Assembly (NCBI GenBank): GCA_026770585.1
Contig: MU646373.1
Span: 97,300 to 120,093, forward strand
Reading direction: 5' to 3'
DNA: 22,794 bases
From: Baffinella frigidus
Taxonomy: Eukaryota > Cryptophyceae > Cryptomonadales > Baffinellaceae
This document shows, piece by piece, positions 1-9,950 of the stretch. A program made the translations under genes and the position numbers. How positions within the stretch are numbered: the first letter of the stretch is position 1; each line of letters starts with the position of its first letter. The notes beneath the pieces were generated by a model, which was not told the origin of the DNA, did no database searches, and saw only the letters and a list, made by a program, of their open reading frames with translations.

Positions 1-181
1 CCCCCCTATGCCGATATGAGACCCCCGCCCATTCCTCGATCCTGCTAGGTAGGCATCCCACCTCGCTTGTTGCGTTTCACGAAACTGGCGAGACTAATTC
101 GGCCTAAACAGAGCTAGGAGGTTGCCAGACGATGATTGCCCGATGACCCCATACCGTCGACGGTGCGAGTGCCTGGGAGAC

Positions 182-222
182 GCACTCCCAGGGAATCTCT
201 GGCACGTACTCCCTGGGAGTGC
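182..222. repeat. Inverted repeat, 13-bp perfect arms
   Basis: Arms GCACTCCCAGGGA (182-194) and its complement (210-222) enclose a 15-nt loop. A third related half-site, CCTGGGAG, lies just before at about 172. It sits about 100 nt upstream of the first recognised cyclase exon, probably in an intron. The rest of 1-318 shows no recognisable coding sequence. Confidence 0.7.
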
Positions 223-318
223 GTGCAAGGGCTGCCGTGCGGTGTTCCAACAACGCGTGTTCTTAACCCTGACGTTGAGGATTAACAACTGAGTGTGCGG
301 TTGGCGTGGCGCCCCCAG

Positions 319-3300
319 GAACTGCAATCGGTGCTGAGTGACCTCCTGCCTGAAGACGTCGCTGCCAAAATCCTGGAAAATCCACGCGCGGTACAGCCAA
401 AACCTGCCGGAAATGCCAGCATTAGAGCTGTGTTCAAAGACGATGGCTGCTCAACGTTTTGGAAGATTCAAACATGAAGAAATGTGAGAGTTGAAATCAC
501 CCTCACAGCTTGCTTTACACCAGCGAAGTGTTCCAACGCGAAGGAGAGTGGACGGCACGCAGACGGTCATCATTCAGCAGCATTTGCCGCCCTCCAGGAG
601 TGCGCGGGTGCCTGACTAAGACGGGACGGGGTCCTGACAAGTAGCATGTTTCTGGTGGCAGCATCTCCCGCCCGAGAAGAAGGAGGTGGTGGCGCTCCAT
701 CTCGACCTCTGCAACTTCACCCACATCAGCCAGACCGTCACGCCCCTCAAGCTCATCCGCGCGATCCATGTCAGTCGCCCCCCGCCCCCTCCTTCCTGCC
801 CCACCTCCTCTCCTCCTCTCCCCCTCTTTTCCTTTCCTCCTCTCCTGTTCTCCTCATCCTCCTCCGTCGCGCTGTTCATGCCAGTTTATCTCTATGGACA
901 CAAGCCCCTGTGGAGACACACCCTGTGTAAAGTCACTCGGCTGTTCCAACACAGAGCTTGTCCCCGGACGCTCAATCCTGCCCACCCCAATTGCGCTTTC
1001 GGCGCGGCGTGGTCGACCCCAGACCTGCAAACGCTCGTGCCAGACACCACCCGCTTCAGTCCAGGGCCCCGAACCCACCCCGCACCGCAACGTTTTCAGG
1101 AGGTCGTCCCTGAACTGTTCCCAACCCGCAACGTTTCAGGAGGTGTTTTCCGAGTTCGACGACCACTTAATGCTCCACGGGCTCTTCAAAGTGGACACGA
1201 TCGGGGACGCGTACGTGGCAGTGGGCTTTCTGCCCTCTTCGTGCAGTTATGGCACTTCGAGAGGGAAGAAGTCAAACGCGGAGTGCTTCCACGCGTGCCA
1301 GTCGATGATGCATGTCGCGCGCCTCATGCTTACGGTCCGCCAACACCGCTAATATTTCCAATACCTCCAATACCTCCAACACCTCCAGTACCTTCAACAC
1401 CTCCAATACCTCCAACAGATCCTAGCTGCAAATAGCTTCGATAGTCTCGAGAGGGAGCACGAGAGGGCGGTGCTGCCCCCCCCCCAACACCACCAACGCA
1501 CCCCCCCGGCCACGCCGCTGAAGAGTGAACACACGCCAACTGCAAACTCGGGATTCGGCCACACATTCCAACGCCGTGTTGATGCTGCCTGCATACAGTT
1601 CACAACAACCTTCGGAGCACGTTGGAGTGCCAGCAGAGTGCCAGCAGCTGTGCGGAAGGAGCACCACACGTTCACAGTCTGTCTCCTTCCTGCCATCTAT
1701 TTGATTTGGGGTGTCTGTGTGTGGGGGGGGGTCCCGCCCTAGGCACCGTGTGCACCATGATATATATGTTTCCAAATCCAAAACGTCAGCAAGCGGCGGT
1801 CGGTGAGGACGTTCACACTCGGGAGGGCCCCCTAACAGACACTCTCGAAGTTCCGGAAGCGACGAGACATCGATCTGCGGTGCCGAATCGGCATCTCACG
1901 GGGCAGTGTCTTTGCTGGCGTCCTCGGGACCCTCCAGCCCAGGTGCCTCCTTGCCTTGCCCCACGTCCGCCACACTCAGTTCAAATGATGCATTCCAAGA
2001 GACATCTGCCCGTTATAGAGCAATGGCTCCAATGCCATCCCGAGGCGGGCTCGTCCTAGACTAGCTGGCCTAGGTCCTCACAGCCACATACTTGGTTGCT
2101 GCTGCAGTCTGCATCCCTGCAACCCTGCTTGGCCACACACCATCGCCAGGCACATCGATGACGCATTCCTCGTGTCGAAAGAGTGACTCGTCGTAGTCCA
2201 CGTGGTCGAGTTTGAAGCGTGAAGTGTGGTTTCAGGACTAGCAAAAACTGAAATGCCAGGGCTTGGGTGGGTGGGCGCATGCCGCTGTGGTGTCCAAACC
2301 GCAGAACCCTGAACCACACACCCTCAACGCGTGTTGTAGGTACCAGCTGCTCGGGAAGCCAATGCGAGTGGCCGAAGAACTTGAGGGTAACTCTATGATC
2401 GATGGCGTCCATGTCTCTGAAGAGGTCCCCCCGCCCACCCCACACCCGAAACACTTCACCCTACACTCTAAACCCTGCACACTATACCTTACACCCTACA
2501 CCCTACACCCTACACCCTACACCCTACACCCTACACTCTACACCCTACACCCTACACCCTTCACCCTACACCCTACACCCTACACCCTACATTCTGGACC
2601 CTACACCCTACACCCTACATTCTGGACGCTGCACCCAACACCCTACACCCTACACCCTACACCCTACACCCTACACCCTACACCCTACACCCTGCACCCT
2701 ACACCCTACACCCTACACCATGTGCCTCTTTGCAAGCAACCGCTCGTCCGAGCCTTCCTCTCAGCCGCACCAACCACGACCAGTCTCCCTGCTCTAACCA
2801 ACTCTTGGAGATCTACTATCGAGCCCATGGAGGTCTTGGATGCACGTCCCCCCCCCAGCGTTCCAGGACGTGACCACCGTGGTGCACTTGCGCTGCCAGG
2901 CGCCAGGCCCCCTAGGACCCTGCAGTCCCTGCACCCTAAAACCGCCTCACCCCCCTGGCAGGTGGTGTCCGTGGTGGTTGCGGGAGTTGCCGATCTAGAG
3001 GTCGACTACGACCACAACCACGAATCCGAGGACGAGGCCGGAGGGCCTCGACTATCGGGGGTCGCGCTCACCCTGGGGGTCGGTGCGAGTGCGGACACCT
3101 CGGAGCTAAGTGCGGAGCGAGACCCGGTGAATTGGAAACAAGAGTGAGTTTCCGCGGCCACCCCAATGTCCACTTTCGAAATCCACCCCTTCCCGAAAGT
3201 CGATGCGGATTGCATGTCTGGCCCTGCGTTGCAAGCTTGACGCCGGACAACCTACACCTGTGGCCAAGTGGTAGCCATGATCAAAGCTTCGATCGAAGCG

Positions 3301-3593
3301 CATGCTCCCTGCCAGCTCATGCTCCCGAAACCCTCACCCCTCAACCCCAAGCCCTAAACTCTAAACCCTAAACCCTTAACCCACATCCAAACCCTAAACC
3401 CTAAACCCTAAACCCTAAACCCTAAACCCTAAACCCTAAACCCCACACCCTAAACCCTAAAACCTAACTCTAACACCCACACGCTGACAGGGTGACGAGC
3501 CCGTTCTCGCCAGAGGGGGTGCGCCAGTGGCTCGCGCCCAAGTGGATCCACCCGTCAGGCATCACCCCCCCCCTCCGCCACGCTCTGCGCTAG
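319..3593 (+). CDS. Class III adenylate/guanylate cyclase domain protein, 3' part (seven exons)
   Basis: Exons: 319-390, 662-769, 1140-1334, 1839-1942, 2340-2424, 2962-3143, 3491-3593 (TAG stop). All introns are GT-AG and phases agree at every join, giving 282 aa; the 5' end is probably missing. Seen in order: a linker like those before cyclase domains (SDLLPEDVAAKIL), the first metal-binding segment (LHLDLCNFTHIS), the core motif FKVDTIGDAYVAVG, then DLRCRIGISRGSVFAGVLG, then YQLLGKPMRVAEELE and GVHVSEE. Family knowledge: class III cyclases make cAMP or cGMP from ATP or GTP using two metal-binding Asp residues plus an Asn and an Arg. Both Asp are present (LDL, IGDAY). The Asn and Arg positions (usual form G..VN.AS.RME) read Arg and Glu here, so activity is doubtful. 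The last two exons (2962-3143 and 3491-3593) match nothing I know; they are supported by open frame, a strong GTGAGT donor at 3144 and phase 2 agreement. Introns 5 and 6 carry telomere-like arrays. Confidence 0.85.
1086..1104 (+). pseudogene. Upstream copy of the cyclase exon 3 splice acceptor
   Basis: The 18-nt acceptor and exon start of cyclase exon 3 (1127-1144, CGCAACGTTTCAG|GAGGT) is repeated 41 nt earlier with one extra T. The copy reads into different sequence after GAGGT. Use of this AG instead of 1138-1139 would add 41 nt and shift the frame. Confidence 0.7.
1349..1425 (+). repeat. Tandem 9-mer repeat (AATACCTCC-like)
   Basis: About eight units of (A)ATACCTCC / (A)ACACCTCC follow the donor of cyclase exon 3 by 14 nt, inside intron 3. 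It is pyrimidine-rich on the sense strand. Open frames through it are repeat artefacts. Confidence 0.8.
2440..2720 (+). repeat. Telomere-like array, CCCTACA type
   Basis: About 35 units of the 7-mer CCCTACA with occasional changes (CTCTACA, CCCTTCA, a repeated ATTCTGGACC interruption). It fills much of cyclase intron 5, close to the donor. The unit differs by one base from the CCCTAAA telomere motif and is C-rich on the sense strand. The long open frames here (His-Pro-Thr-rich) are translations of the repeat. Confidence 0.95.
3327..3475 (+). repeat. Telomere-like array, CCCTAAA type
   Basis: Contains an uninterrupted run of about nine CCCTAAA units (3390-3443) with degenerate flanks. It lies in cyclase intron 6 and ends about 15 nt before the acceptor at 3490, so it may also serve as the pyrimidine tract. 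C-rich on the sense strand. Confidence 0.95.
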
Positions 3594-3803
3594 AGCGGTT
3601 CTCGCATCCGGCCACGACACGAATGCAATGTGCCAAACGTTGACGATTTAGTACCAGCGTCGTCAACTTTTGGTATTGTTTTTTTTCTTCCGTGGCCAAC
3701 ACATGTGAAAAACGCTCCGGGGGACCTCACCCCCGCCCCACACCCCCAGCCATCGATGCTCCACCACACTCACACCCAATGCCCCCTCCACAGCGCGAGA
3801 CAG

Positions 3804-5923
3804 ATCGGACAGCAATTCATCATACCTCGACGGCTCGACCCGCCCTGGCGGAGAAGATGCCGCAGCAGCCTTCTTCACGCCGTTGCCAAGTGGGGGGCGC
3901 CACAGTCCCCGATGCTGCGAGGTACCGCCACGCCCCGGAACACCTCCACCCTTCACCCGCGATGTTTGCCGAGCCATCCCCCAGGCCGGCCGCCAACGCC
4001 TGCGGAGTTTTGTCCATCCTACACGCCGGACCTTCTCACCTTCCCAGAAAAAACTTACCTGATTTTATCGAACGGATCGTTTCCGTGCAACACCGTCGAA
4101 CCCCCCCCCCCCCCTCTCAGGGGCAGGGCTGCCGCCGGGGGCGAAGAAAGGGACGCCGGCCAAGTTGAGAGGAGGGTGGGATGCAGACCCGTCTGTTCCG
4201 GGGCACGGCAATCGACGCGGTTCAGCGCAGAGCCGAGACAGACAGCTCTCGCCTTCGCGATCGCCCGTGTCCATCACGTCCCGCTCGCGCCTTAGGGAGT
4301 ACGGTGCTTTCCCAAACTCTTGACCCTGAACTAGAGGGCATTTTACTTTCTTTTTCTGCTTCTTCTTCTTCTTCTTCTTCTTCGTCTTGTTCTTTTTCTG
4401 TATTACCTGCATTGCCTTCTGAACAGTGATCAACTTAACTGCCTACAACCGCGTGGCGAGGGCTGCGCGTTGAATCTCGATGTGATGAGACGCCCGCGGC
4501 TGCTCCCGAGAAAATTGGCACCCCCTGGCAACATTCCGCCACGCTGAGAGATTGATAAGTTATTGCCAAACAACCGGCGTCAGCGCCGCACATGCTACAC
4601 ATTGTGCCACTACTGTACCCCGTGTCGGCTGCCTATTCGAGCATGTTCCAGATGGATTCTAACTCCACCTCCTACCGCCACGCTGGAAGGATGCGAAGTG
4701 TTGAGTTTGGAGGGCGGGTGGAAGGCTGACGCGTGTTGTTGGCTTCCCGTGGTTGGCGGGTGTGCAGTGGCTTCGCCCTTCGACGTGCATGAAGTGCTCC
4801 GCAGCACTTCAATGGACGATCTTCTAGCGCCCGAGGCCATCAACCAAGCCTTCAGGTCTCCTCTCCGATACACCAACCACCACCACCACTCCTCCTCACA
4901 GATCACGCGTATCATTGGTACTGAGCCTGTCCGGAATAGTGTCAGTCCTGGTATATAACCTGTCGGGTTTAGTCAATCGTGGTGGGACGTTGCTCTCCCG
5001 CGATCCACGGACGAGAGACCTCTCGTTCAAACCAAATCAAACCAAACCTTGTCTCGTTCTAACTGCTTTCTCTGCAGATCCTTTCTACGGAAGGGCGTGT
5101 CGTTGGCATATGTTGGGCGAAATTAAAACCTAAAGGACCTAAAGGACCTAACCCCGTGGTAGCGGTGTATCTTCTGATCAAATCGAACAGTTGATGCCGA
5201 GAAGTTCCTGCGATTTCTCCATTTGAAGCTTCACGCCACCATACCATGTGAAATCGCTGCGCAAATGAGATGGTTTGGGTTCAGGAATGGGCTGCATATC
5301 ACTGACTAGCAAGCCCAACCTCGCTTGCTGACTGGGAGAACACTCCCCCTTTGAACAGCAGGGTCGGATCCGACGAGGCTCAGGGGAATGACATGGAGGC
5401 AGTGCAGGCGGACGCGGTGAGCCACCAAAGCCCCCCAGTGCCGCAAACTCTCGCACCGAGTCATCTCGCAACGCCACACACAAACAAGTGGGTTACATCT
5501 CGACACTTTCGATTTCGCGGCTGTCAGCCATGCGCGCACGCACCTCTCCTGGTAGAAGTGCCCCCCCCCAGCGAGAGATTGCTACTTGATTGCCAAACAA
5601 CCAGCGTCAGCGCCGAACATGCTGCGCATAGTGCCACTACTGTACCCCGTGTCGGCTGCCTATTCTAGCATTTTCCGGATGGATTCTATCTCCACCTCCT
5701 CCCCCCCCGCGAGTCTCAGAGAGCATCTCGCGAGATACTCTCCCTACCGATCATGGAGCACGGAGTTTGAAACACTTTTCTGGCTTTTGAGGTCGGGACA
5801 CGTTCTGAGGTCGGGACGAAGTTGAAGTCACTGTCGACATCCCAGTCTACGTCAAGTGCGACAATGGTGCCCATTGAGCTGAACCGCATGCCGCACACAG
5901 AGTGGGGAAATCAGCTCGAGTGA
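3804..5923 (+). CDS. Tentative four-exon gene of unknown function
   Basis: Proposed exons: 3804-3921, 4768-4855, 5359-5416, 5846-5923 (TGA stop). They were found as open segments bounded by AG and GT with phases 1, 2 and 0 agreeing at the joins; the product would be at least about 112 aa. The best segments are 4768-4855 (reads ASPFDVHEVLRSTSMDDLLA...) and 5846-5923 (ends MVPIELNRMPHTEWGNQLE). No family is recognised. The first exon is weakest: 3804-3921 is open in all three forward frames, and the frame chosen is the one that joins to the next exon. More exons could lie between these. It starts 210 nt after the cyclase stop, so it could be a separate gene or an extension of a longer transcript. 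Confidence 0.3.
4345..4402 (+). repeat. TTC/TCT trinucleotide repeat
   Basis: Mostly (TCT)n with interruptions. It gives Ser-rich forward and Lys-rich reverse open frames that are not genes. Confidence 0.9.
4541..4672. repeat. Dispersed repeat R1, copy 1
   Basis: Begins GAGAGATTG and holds TTGCCAAACAACCGGCGTCA, then a segment ending near CTCCACCTCCT. Copy 2 (5570-5700) matches over nearly the whole length with scattered changes; copy 3 (7149-7208) matches the first ~60 nt. One frame stays similar between copies 1 and 2 (reads IVPLLYPVSAAYSS), so an old coding origin is possible but unproven. Confidence 0.85.
5071..5150 (-). repeat. AGGTCCTTT-family repeat, inverted copy
   Basis: Reverse complement of the units at 8895-8970 and 10185-10270. 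It shares GCCAACGACACGCCCTTCC, a TCTGCAGAGAAAG end and a tandem AGGTCCTTT end. On this strand it looks like a body followed by a (CCTAAAGGA)n tail, as in some short retroelements (inference). Confidence 0.85.
5570..5700. repeat. Dispersed repeat R1, copy 2
   Basis: About 130 nt matching 4541-4672 in the same orientation, 1.03 kb away. It lies in what would be an intron of the tentative gene at 3804-5923. Confidence 0.85.
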
Positions 5924-6327
5924 AAAGCCACAGGGGTCTGAAGCACCGCCGCACTGGTACGCTTTCTCTCTCGAGAAACTTCAGACAGGCTTTCCCCTTG
6001 CAAACTCTGCAATGTCGTGCACTTTTCTTGCAAACCTCTGCAATGTCGTTCACTTTCCGTTGCGGTACCATCCTTTCTTGGACTTGCCAGCATTTCTGGC
6101 ACGTTTGCATGGAGAGAAGGGTCTGCAGGAGGCCTCGGACAGGATGTGCGTGCATGCCACGAGAGGCATGCTTGCGCGGTTGCCACGAGTATGCTGGGTG
6201 CAGTCTTCTCTACTACCCTGTGCGGACAGCAGTACTGGACCTCATCGCGACCGTTTCAGATTCTGCGACTGTTTCAGATTCCGCGAACGTTTCAGATTCT
6301 GCGAGTTGTTGAACCGTAATGCTCCTC
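5924..6327. other. Unassigned stretch with short tandem repeats
   Basis: No recognised gene. Two small tandem repeats are visible: CTCTGCAATGTCGT at about 6005 and 6035, and GTTTCAGATTCTGCGA-like units at about 6259-6305. Several open frames overlap here, none with recognised motifs. Confidence 0.5.
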
Positions 6328-6840
6328 GCTATTCCAAAACCTAAACCATAAACCCTCAACCCGTTACCCTCAACCCCAACCCCCAAACCCTAAACCCCAA
6401 ACCCCAAACCCCAAACCCTAAACCCTGATCCCAAAACCCGAAACCCGAAACCCGAAACCCGAAACTTTCAACACTGAACCCTAAACCCTGACCCTAAACA
6501 CAGAACCCCCTGATCCTAAACACAGAACCCCAAACCCCAAATCCTGAACCCTAACACCCAAACCCCAAACCCTTAACCCTAAACCCTGAGCCCTAAACCC
6601 GAAACCCTAAACCCTGAACCCCAAACACTGAACCCTACACCCTACTTGCTAAACCCTGATCCCCAATCTCTACTCCCTAATCCCGAATCTCTAATCCCTC
6701 ATCACTTATCCCTAAACCCTGAACCCTTGTCCTTGATCCCTAAACCCTAAACCCTAAACCCCACACCCAAAACCCTAAACCACAAATCCTCAACCCTACA
6801 CCCTCAACCCCAAACGCTCCCACCCATCCCCGCAACCCTG
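6328..6840 (+). repeat. Long degenerate telomere-like array
   Basis: About 500 nt of mixed CCCTAAA, CCCCAAA, CCCGAAA, CCCTGAA and CCCTCAA units, largest of the window. Variants are clustered (runs of CCCGAAA near 6436-6465), as expected from local tandem duplication. C-rich on the + strand. Non-coding. Confidence 0.95.
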
Positions 6841-7148
6841 AATCACATCATATCAACGTATCCCCCGAGCAGGTTGACCCTGCAAAAACAAAGCAGTGTC
6901 CGGCGAGGAAGCGGGAACGACGTTCTCCGCCTCGCGTCAATGACCGGGTCGGCGTCAAACCCCAGGTCCCAACACGCCCCGCAACCCGTCCTTCCACGCC
7001 AGAGTCTTGGAAGGGGTTTCCAAAAGGCAGTTCCTCGTGAGGGCAGTGGTTTTCAAAAGTCAAATGTCCTAGATATCTATCTAGGACTTGCAAAAAGAAT
7101 AACCCCCACCCCCTATCTGGCGTGGTTGCAGAAAAATTGGTATGTTTT

Positions 7149-7208
7149 TGCCAAACAACCAGCGTCAGCGCCGCACACGACTTCCGCATTCTGCTAAATA
7201 CTGTACCT
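7149..7208. repeat. Dispersed repeat R1, copy 3 (partial)
   Basis: Matches about the first 60 nt of copies 1 and 2 (CCAAACAACCAGCGTCAGCG), then diverges after the ACTGTACC segment. Confidence 0.8.
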
Positions 7209-7485
7209 GTCCTTGCAAGAACCTCTGCCCCCCCGCCTGGCTCCGCACTAGCCATCAGCACTCCGGGGCCGTGCTTGATATGAAGCATCACCACGCGCCA
7301 GATCGATCGAGGGAAACCGACACCTTATCCGCGTAAGATCTGACGTGGTTGACTTAAGGATTCAAGGGGTTTCCCTTGAAAGATGTCAAAAGTGGATGTT
7401 TCGATCAGCCTGGCGTGGCAACTTTGGAGCATCAACTTTTGAAAAGCATCAACTTTGGAGCCCCCCTCGGAGCAGGTCATTCCAG

Positions 7486-7812
7486 TTCTGCCTGGACGAG
7501 AAGTTCTCGTCTCGAGAGGAGGCGCCTGCCCGCCACACACTCGGAGCCATCGCCGCCGGGGGCCTGCAGCAAAGCGTCTCGAGCGGAGCTTTGCTGGAAG
7601 CGCCGGGGAAAGGCGCCGCCCTCTCCTCCCCTCCTCCCCCCGACCTGTTCGTGAGGGCGTTCTCCGTCCAAGGGGGGCGGCCAGGCGGCGCGCTTGCCCA
7701 GGAGGTGGGCGTGGGTGGGGGGCTGGGCGGCGATCTCGTGATCTCTCTCGAGGCCGATGAGGATGCGATGCTTGGGCAAGCGCCGGATGGAGGCATGTGC
7801 CTGCCGCCTTAG
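7486..7812 (+). CDS. Possible exon of unknown function
   Basis: Open from an AG at 7484-7485 to TAG at 7810-7812, 108 codons plus stop, inside a locally GC-rich block. It reads FCLDEKFSSREEAPARHTLG at the start and ends GQAPDGGMCLPP. Third positions are mostly G or C, as in the recognised exons. No known domain. The GC richness leaves other frames on both strands open as well, so the assignment is weak; the forward frame was preferred for its balanced, partly acidic composition over Arg-rich alternatives. Confidence 0.3.
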   Translation, partial: FCLDEKFSSREEAPARHTLGAIAAGGLQQSVSSGALLEAPGKGAALSSPPPPDLFVRAFSVQGGRPGGALAQEVGVGGGLGGDLVISLEADEDAMLGQAPDGGMCLPP

Positions 7813-7850
7813 AGGCGCCCATGCTGCACGGGCCGATGTAGCGCCCGAGC

Positions 7851-7877
7851 AAAATGGCTCCGAATTGGAGCCATTTT
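7851..7877. repeat. Short perfect hairpin
   Basis: AAAATGGCTCC, loop GAATT, GGAGCCATTTT: 11-bp perfect stem, 60 nt before the large foldback at 7937. No T-tract role can be argued in a eukaryote. Confidence 0.7.
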
Positions 7878-7936
7878 CATTTTCGTGGTACAAATTAAGG
7901 AATCTGGTTTGCATCGCCAGGCAGTTGGCACGTCCA

Positions 7937-8066
7937 AAGAACGCCGCCCCAAAGACGATGTCCGATTTTGTCAATTATCTCGACGATAATACTGAGATCT
8001 TTGAAACATCTCAGGATTATCGTCGAGATAATTGAAATCGGACATCGTCTTCGGGGCGGCGTTCTT
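7937..8066. repeat. Large near-perfect foldback element
   Basis: Left arm 7937-7998 and right arm 8008-8066 are reverse complements over about 60 nt with a few small differences and a 9-nt loop. Arms start AAGAACGCCGCCCC. Weaker complementarity continues outward for about 20 nt on each side. It looks like a recent inverted duplication, a foldback transposon or a hairpin RNA source. Confidence 0.9.
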
Positions 8067-8700
8067 CACATGTCCTGCTGCGGGCATCGCCATTTCGGTC
8101 GAACGGCTTCAATTCCAGACCGATCTTCGGTTTAAAACGTTTTAATGGCTTCAATCCTGAGGAAATGGCTCCACCACCTGCCTCAGGATCCTGCAAGGTC
8201 GGTCTGTCCCATTCAGACCCCCTTGTCTCAAGCTTGAATGTTTTTTTCAGGATCCAGGCGGGGGGGGGTGTTGGGGAGGGTCAGTTGAGGTGCGGGGAGT
8301 GAGGGGCGCCATCGGGGGGCGCCTGGGCTGGACGCCTGACGACGAAAAAAATAATCAATTTGTTTGGTGAAGCAAAAATATTTAAATTGTCAGGAGACCC
8401 TTACAAGACTTTTTTTCAAAATCGAAATCGTTTTCGGTCAAATAAAATTTTGGGTCCAAAAAAAATTGTCAGGATTTCCGGCCAGATATAATTTTTGATG
8501 AACGTCATTCAGACCAGCCCGCTCAAAAAGCACGCTATTCTCATGGAGCTATTGGAGCTTGACCCATCTCCTGTCTACCCCACACAATGTCCCGGACCCC
8601 GGATGTTCGCAGAAAGTTTGAAGGCTGTTCGCTGGGGCTGGCGGTTGAACCAAATTGAGTGATGTCCTCGTCTCATGGAGGATGCATCGGAGGCAGATGA
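8067..8700. other. AT-richer gap without recognised gene
   Basis: Composition drops in GC compared with the flanks, with A- and T-runs at 8344-8470. No open frame of note, no known motif. Short local repeats (CGGTC, TTCAATYC) are present near 8095-8220. Confidence 0.5.
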
Positions 8701-8708
8701 TGCCAGCT

Positions 8709-8813
8709 TTAGGTCCTTTAAGTCCTTAGCTGCCTAGAAGTGGTACGGAATGGGCTGCTTGCCTTAAGTGGTTCAGAATGGGCTGCTTACCTTAAGTGGC
8801 CGAACTTTGTCAA
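8709..8813 (+). repeat. AGGTCCTTT-family fragment with GGTACGGAATGGGCTGC
   Basis: AGGTCCTTT is followed by two copies of an AATGGGCTGCTTRCCTTAAG unit and TAAGTGGCCGAACTTTGT. The same modules recur in the same order at 10571-10702. Confidence 0.8.
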
Positions 8814-8894
8814 AAATCGGTTGGGAGTCTTCTTTAATGCCCCAAACGATTTGGGGACTCTTTAGCAAACCCGACACGAACTTTGGCACGCTTC

Positions 8895-8970
8895 CTTGAG
8901 GTCCTTCAGGTTTTGATTTCTCCCAACATAGCCCAACGACACGCCTTTCCGTAGAAAGGATCTGCAGAAA
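8895..8970 (+). repeat. AGGTCCTTT-family repeat copy
   Basis: Same module as 10185-10270 (AGGTCCTT, TCCCAACATA, CCAACGACACGCC, CTGCAGAAA) with several substitutions. Confidence 0.8.
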
Positions 8971-9114
8971 AAGAATCTTTGCTTTTGGATCGCGTTTAGC
9001 TCTCCAGTGCAGAGGCTCGTGAAGAGGGGATACAGGGTGGTTCTGTTGGGGTGTGTGAAGGTATGCGTCACGAGTCCCATGCTCTCACACACACCGAACC
9101 CAAGTTATGTTAAA

Positions 9115-9460
9115 CCTTTAGGTCCTTTGGGTTCTTCGAGCTCCCAACATAGGCGGACACCGAAACTTGTTCTGTAAAGGTCCTTACTGATTACTGATTA
9201 CTGAATTCATTCAAGAGGTTTCGCCGTTATTGCCTAACCCGTGCCTTAACCAGACTATGATCGGTCCATGTTATACCCCGCTCAGTCTGTCTCCGAGGGA
9301 TGCTCCCCGAAGATTGGCGCAGATGAAGTAAACGACGAAGAAGAGGGAGAGATCTGATAGGTCCACGATGATTAACAGAACTACTGCACCGGACACATCG
9401 ATATAGACCTATCACCGCCAGGGCGGTTCTTGAAAAGGGAGGAGTCGGATTGGTTAATCG
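9115..9460 (+). repeat. Composite repeat unit, copy 1
   Basis: An AGGTCCTTT module (9115-9183), a TTACTGA tandem, then a long block including ACTATGATCGGTCCAT and GCTCCCCGAAGATTGGCGCA, ending about 9460. Copy 2 at 10185-10570 has the same order with clear divergence. No open frame is conserved between the copies. Confidence 0.9.
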
Positions 9461-9766
9461 ATCCTCGGATCGGTTAGTCAATCCAACTCAAGTTGGAATT
9501 TACCCCGTGGTTATTATGGCTCATGCCTCCACCTCCCCGGTTTGGCATTCTGGAGAGGCACTTAGTCCCATTCCTCACAGGGCAATTTTCATAAGAACAA
9601 GATAGTCGGCAATTAATTCCTGGTACAAATTTTACAACACACATGTAATCGAAGGCGTTTGTAAAGCCCTTTAATGACAAAATGTTTGGACCGATTTCAA
9701 GGTCGGAAAATTTCAATTCCGGAGAAAACGGAAAAAAACGGGATTGTCGGCTTCAGGAGTCCAGGT

Positions 9767-9950
9767 TATGGACCTTTTGCCCAAAAGATCATGGCTTCGA
9801 TAGGGAAACATGAAAAATAGGTGGACCGAATCGTGTGCGAATCGGCTTTTGACAAAAAGAAGACCCGCTTTTTAACCCGCGCCACTCTCCTTTTTTGCCC
9901 TTTTTGCTTTCCTTTTTGCCCTTTTTGCTTTCCGGAGTCCATAACCTGTG
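9767..9950. repeat. Loose inverted repeat and TTTTTGCCC tandem
   Basis: CAGGTTATGGAC (from about 9762) is complemented by GTCCATAACCTG (near 9938), about 170 nt apart. Inside the second half is a tandem of TTTTTGCCCTTTTTGCTTTCC-like units (9890-9933). No gene recognised. Confidence 0.5.

Noticed and set aside
2440-2720. Regular direct repeats that might be a CRISPR array
   Set aside because: Seven-base unit without unique spacers; telomere-like, in a eukaryotic intron.
2402-2797. 131-codon open frame on +
   Set aside because: Another frame of the same telomere-like array; no domain.
2263-3147. 294-codon open frame on + with His-Pro-Thr repeats
   Set aside because: Most of it translates the CCCTACA array; only its last part (2962-3143) is used, as cyclase exon 6.
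4065-4433. Lys-rich open frame on -
   Set aside because: Driven by the TTC/TCT repeat and a C-run; no recognisable protein.
7851-7877. GGAGCCATTTT resembling part of a dinoflagellate spliced-leader sequence
   Set aside because: Only about eight bases agree, no following donor in the expected place, and the sequence is explained by the hairpin.
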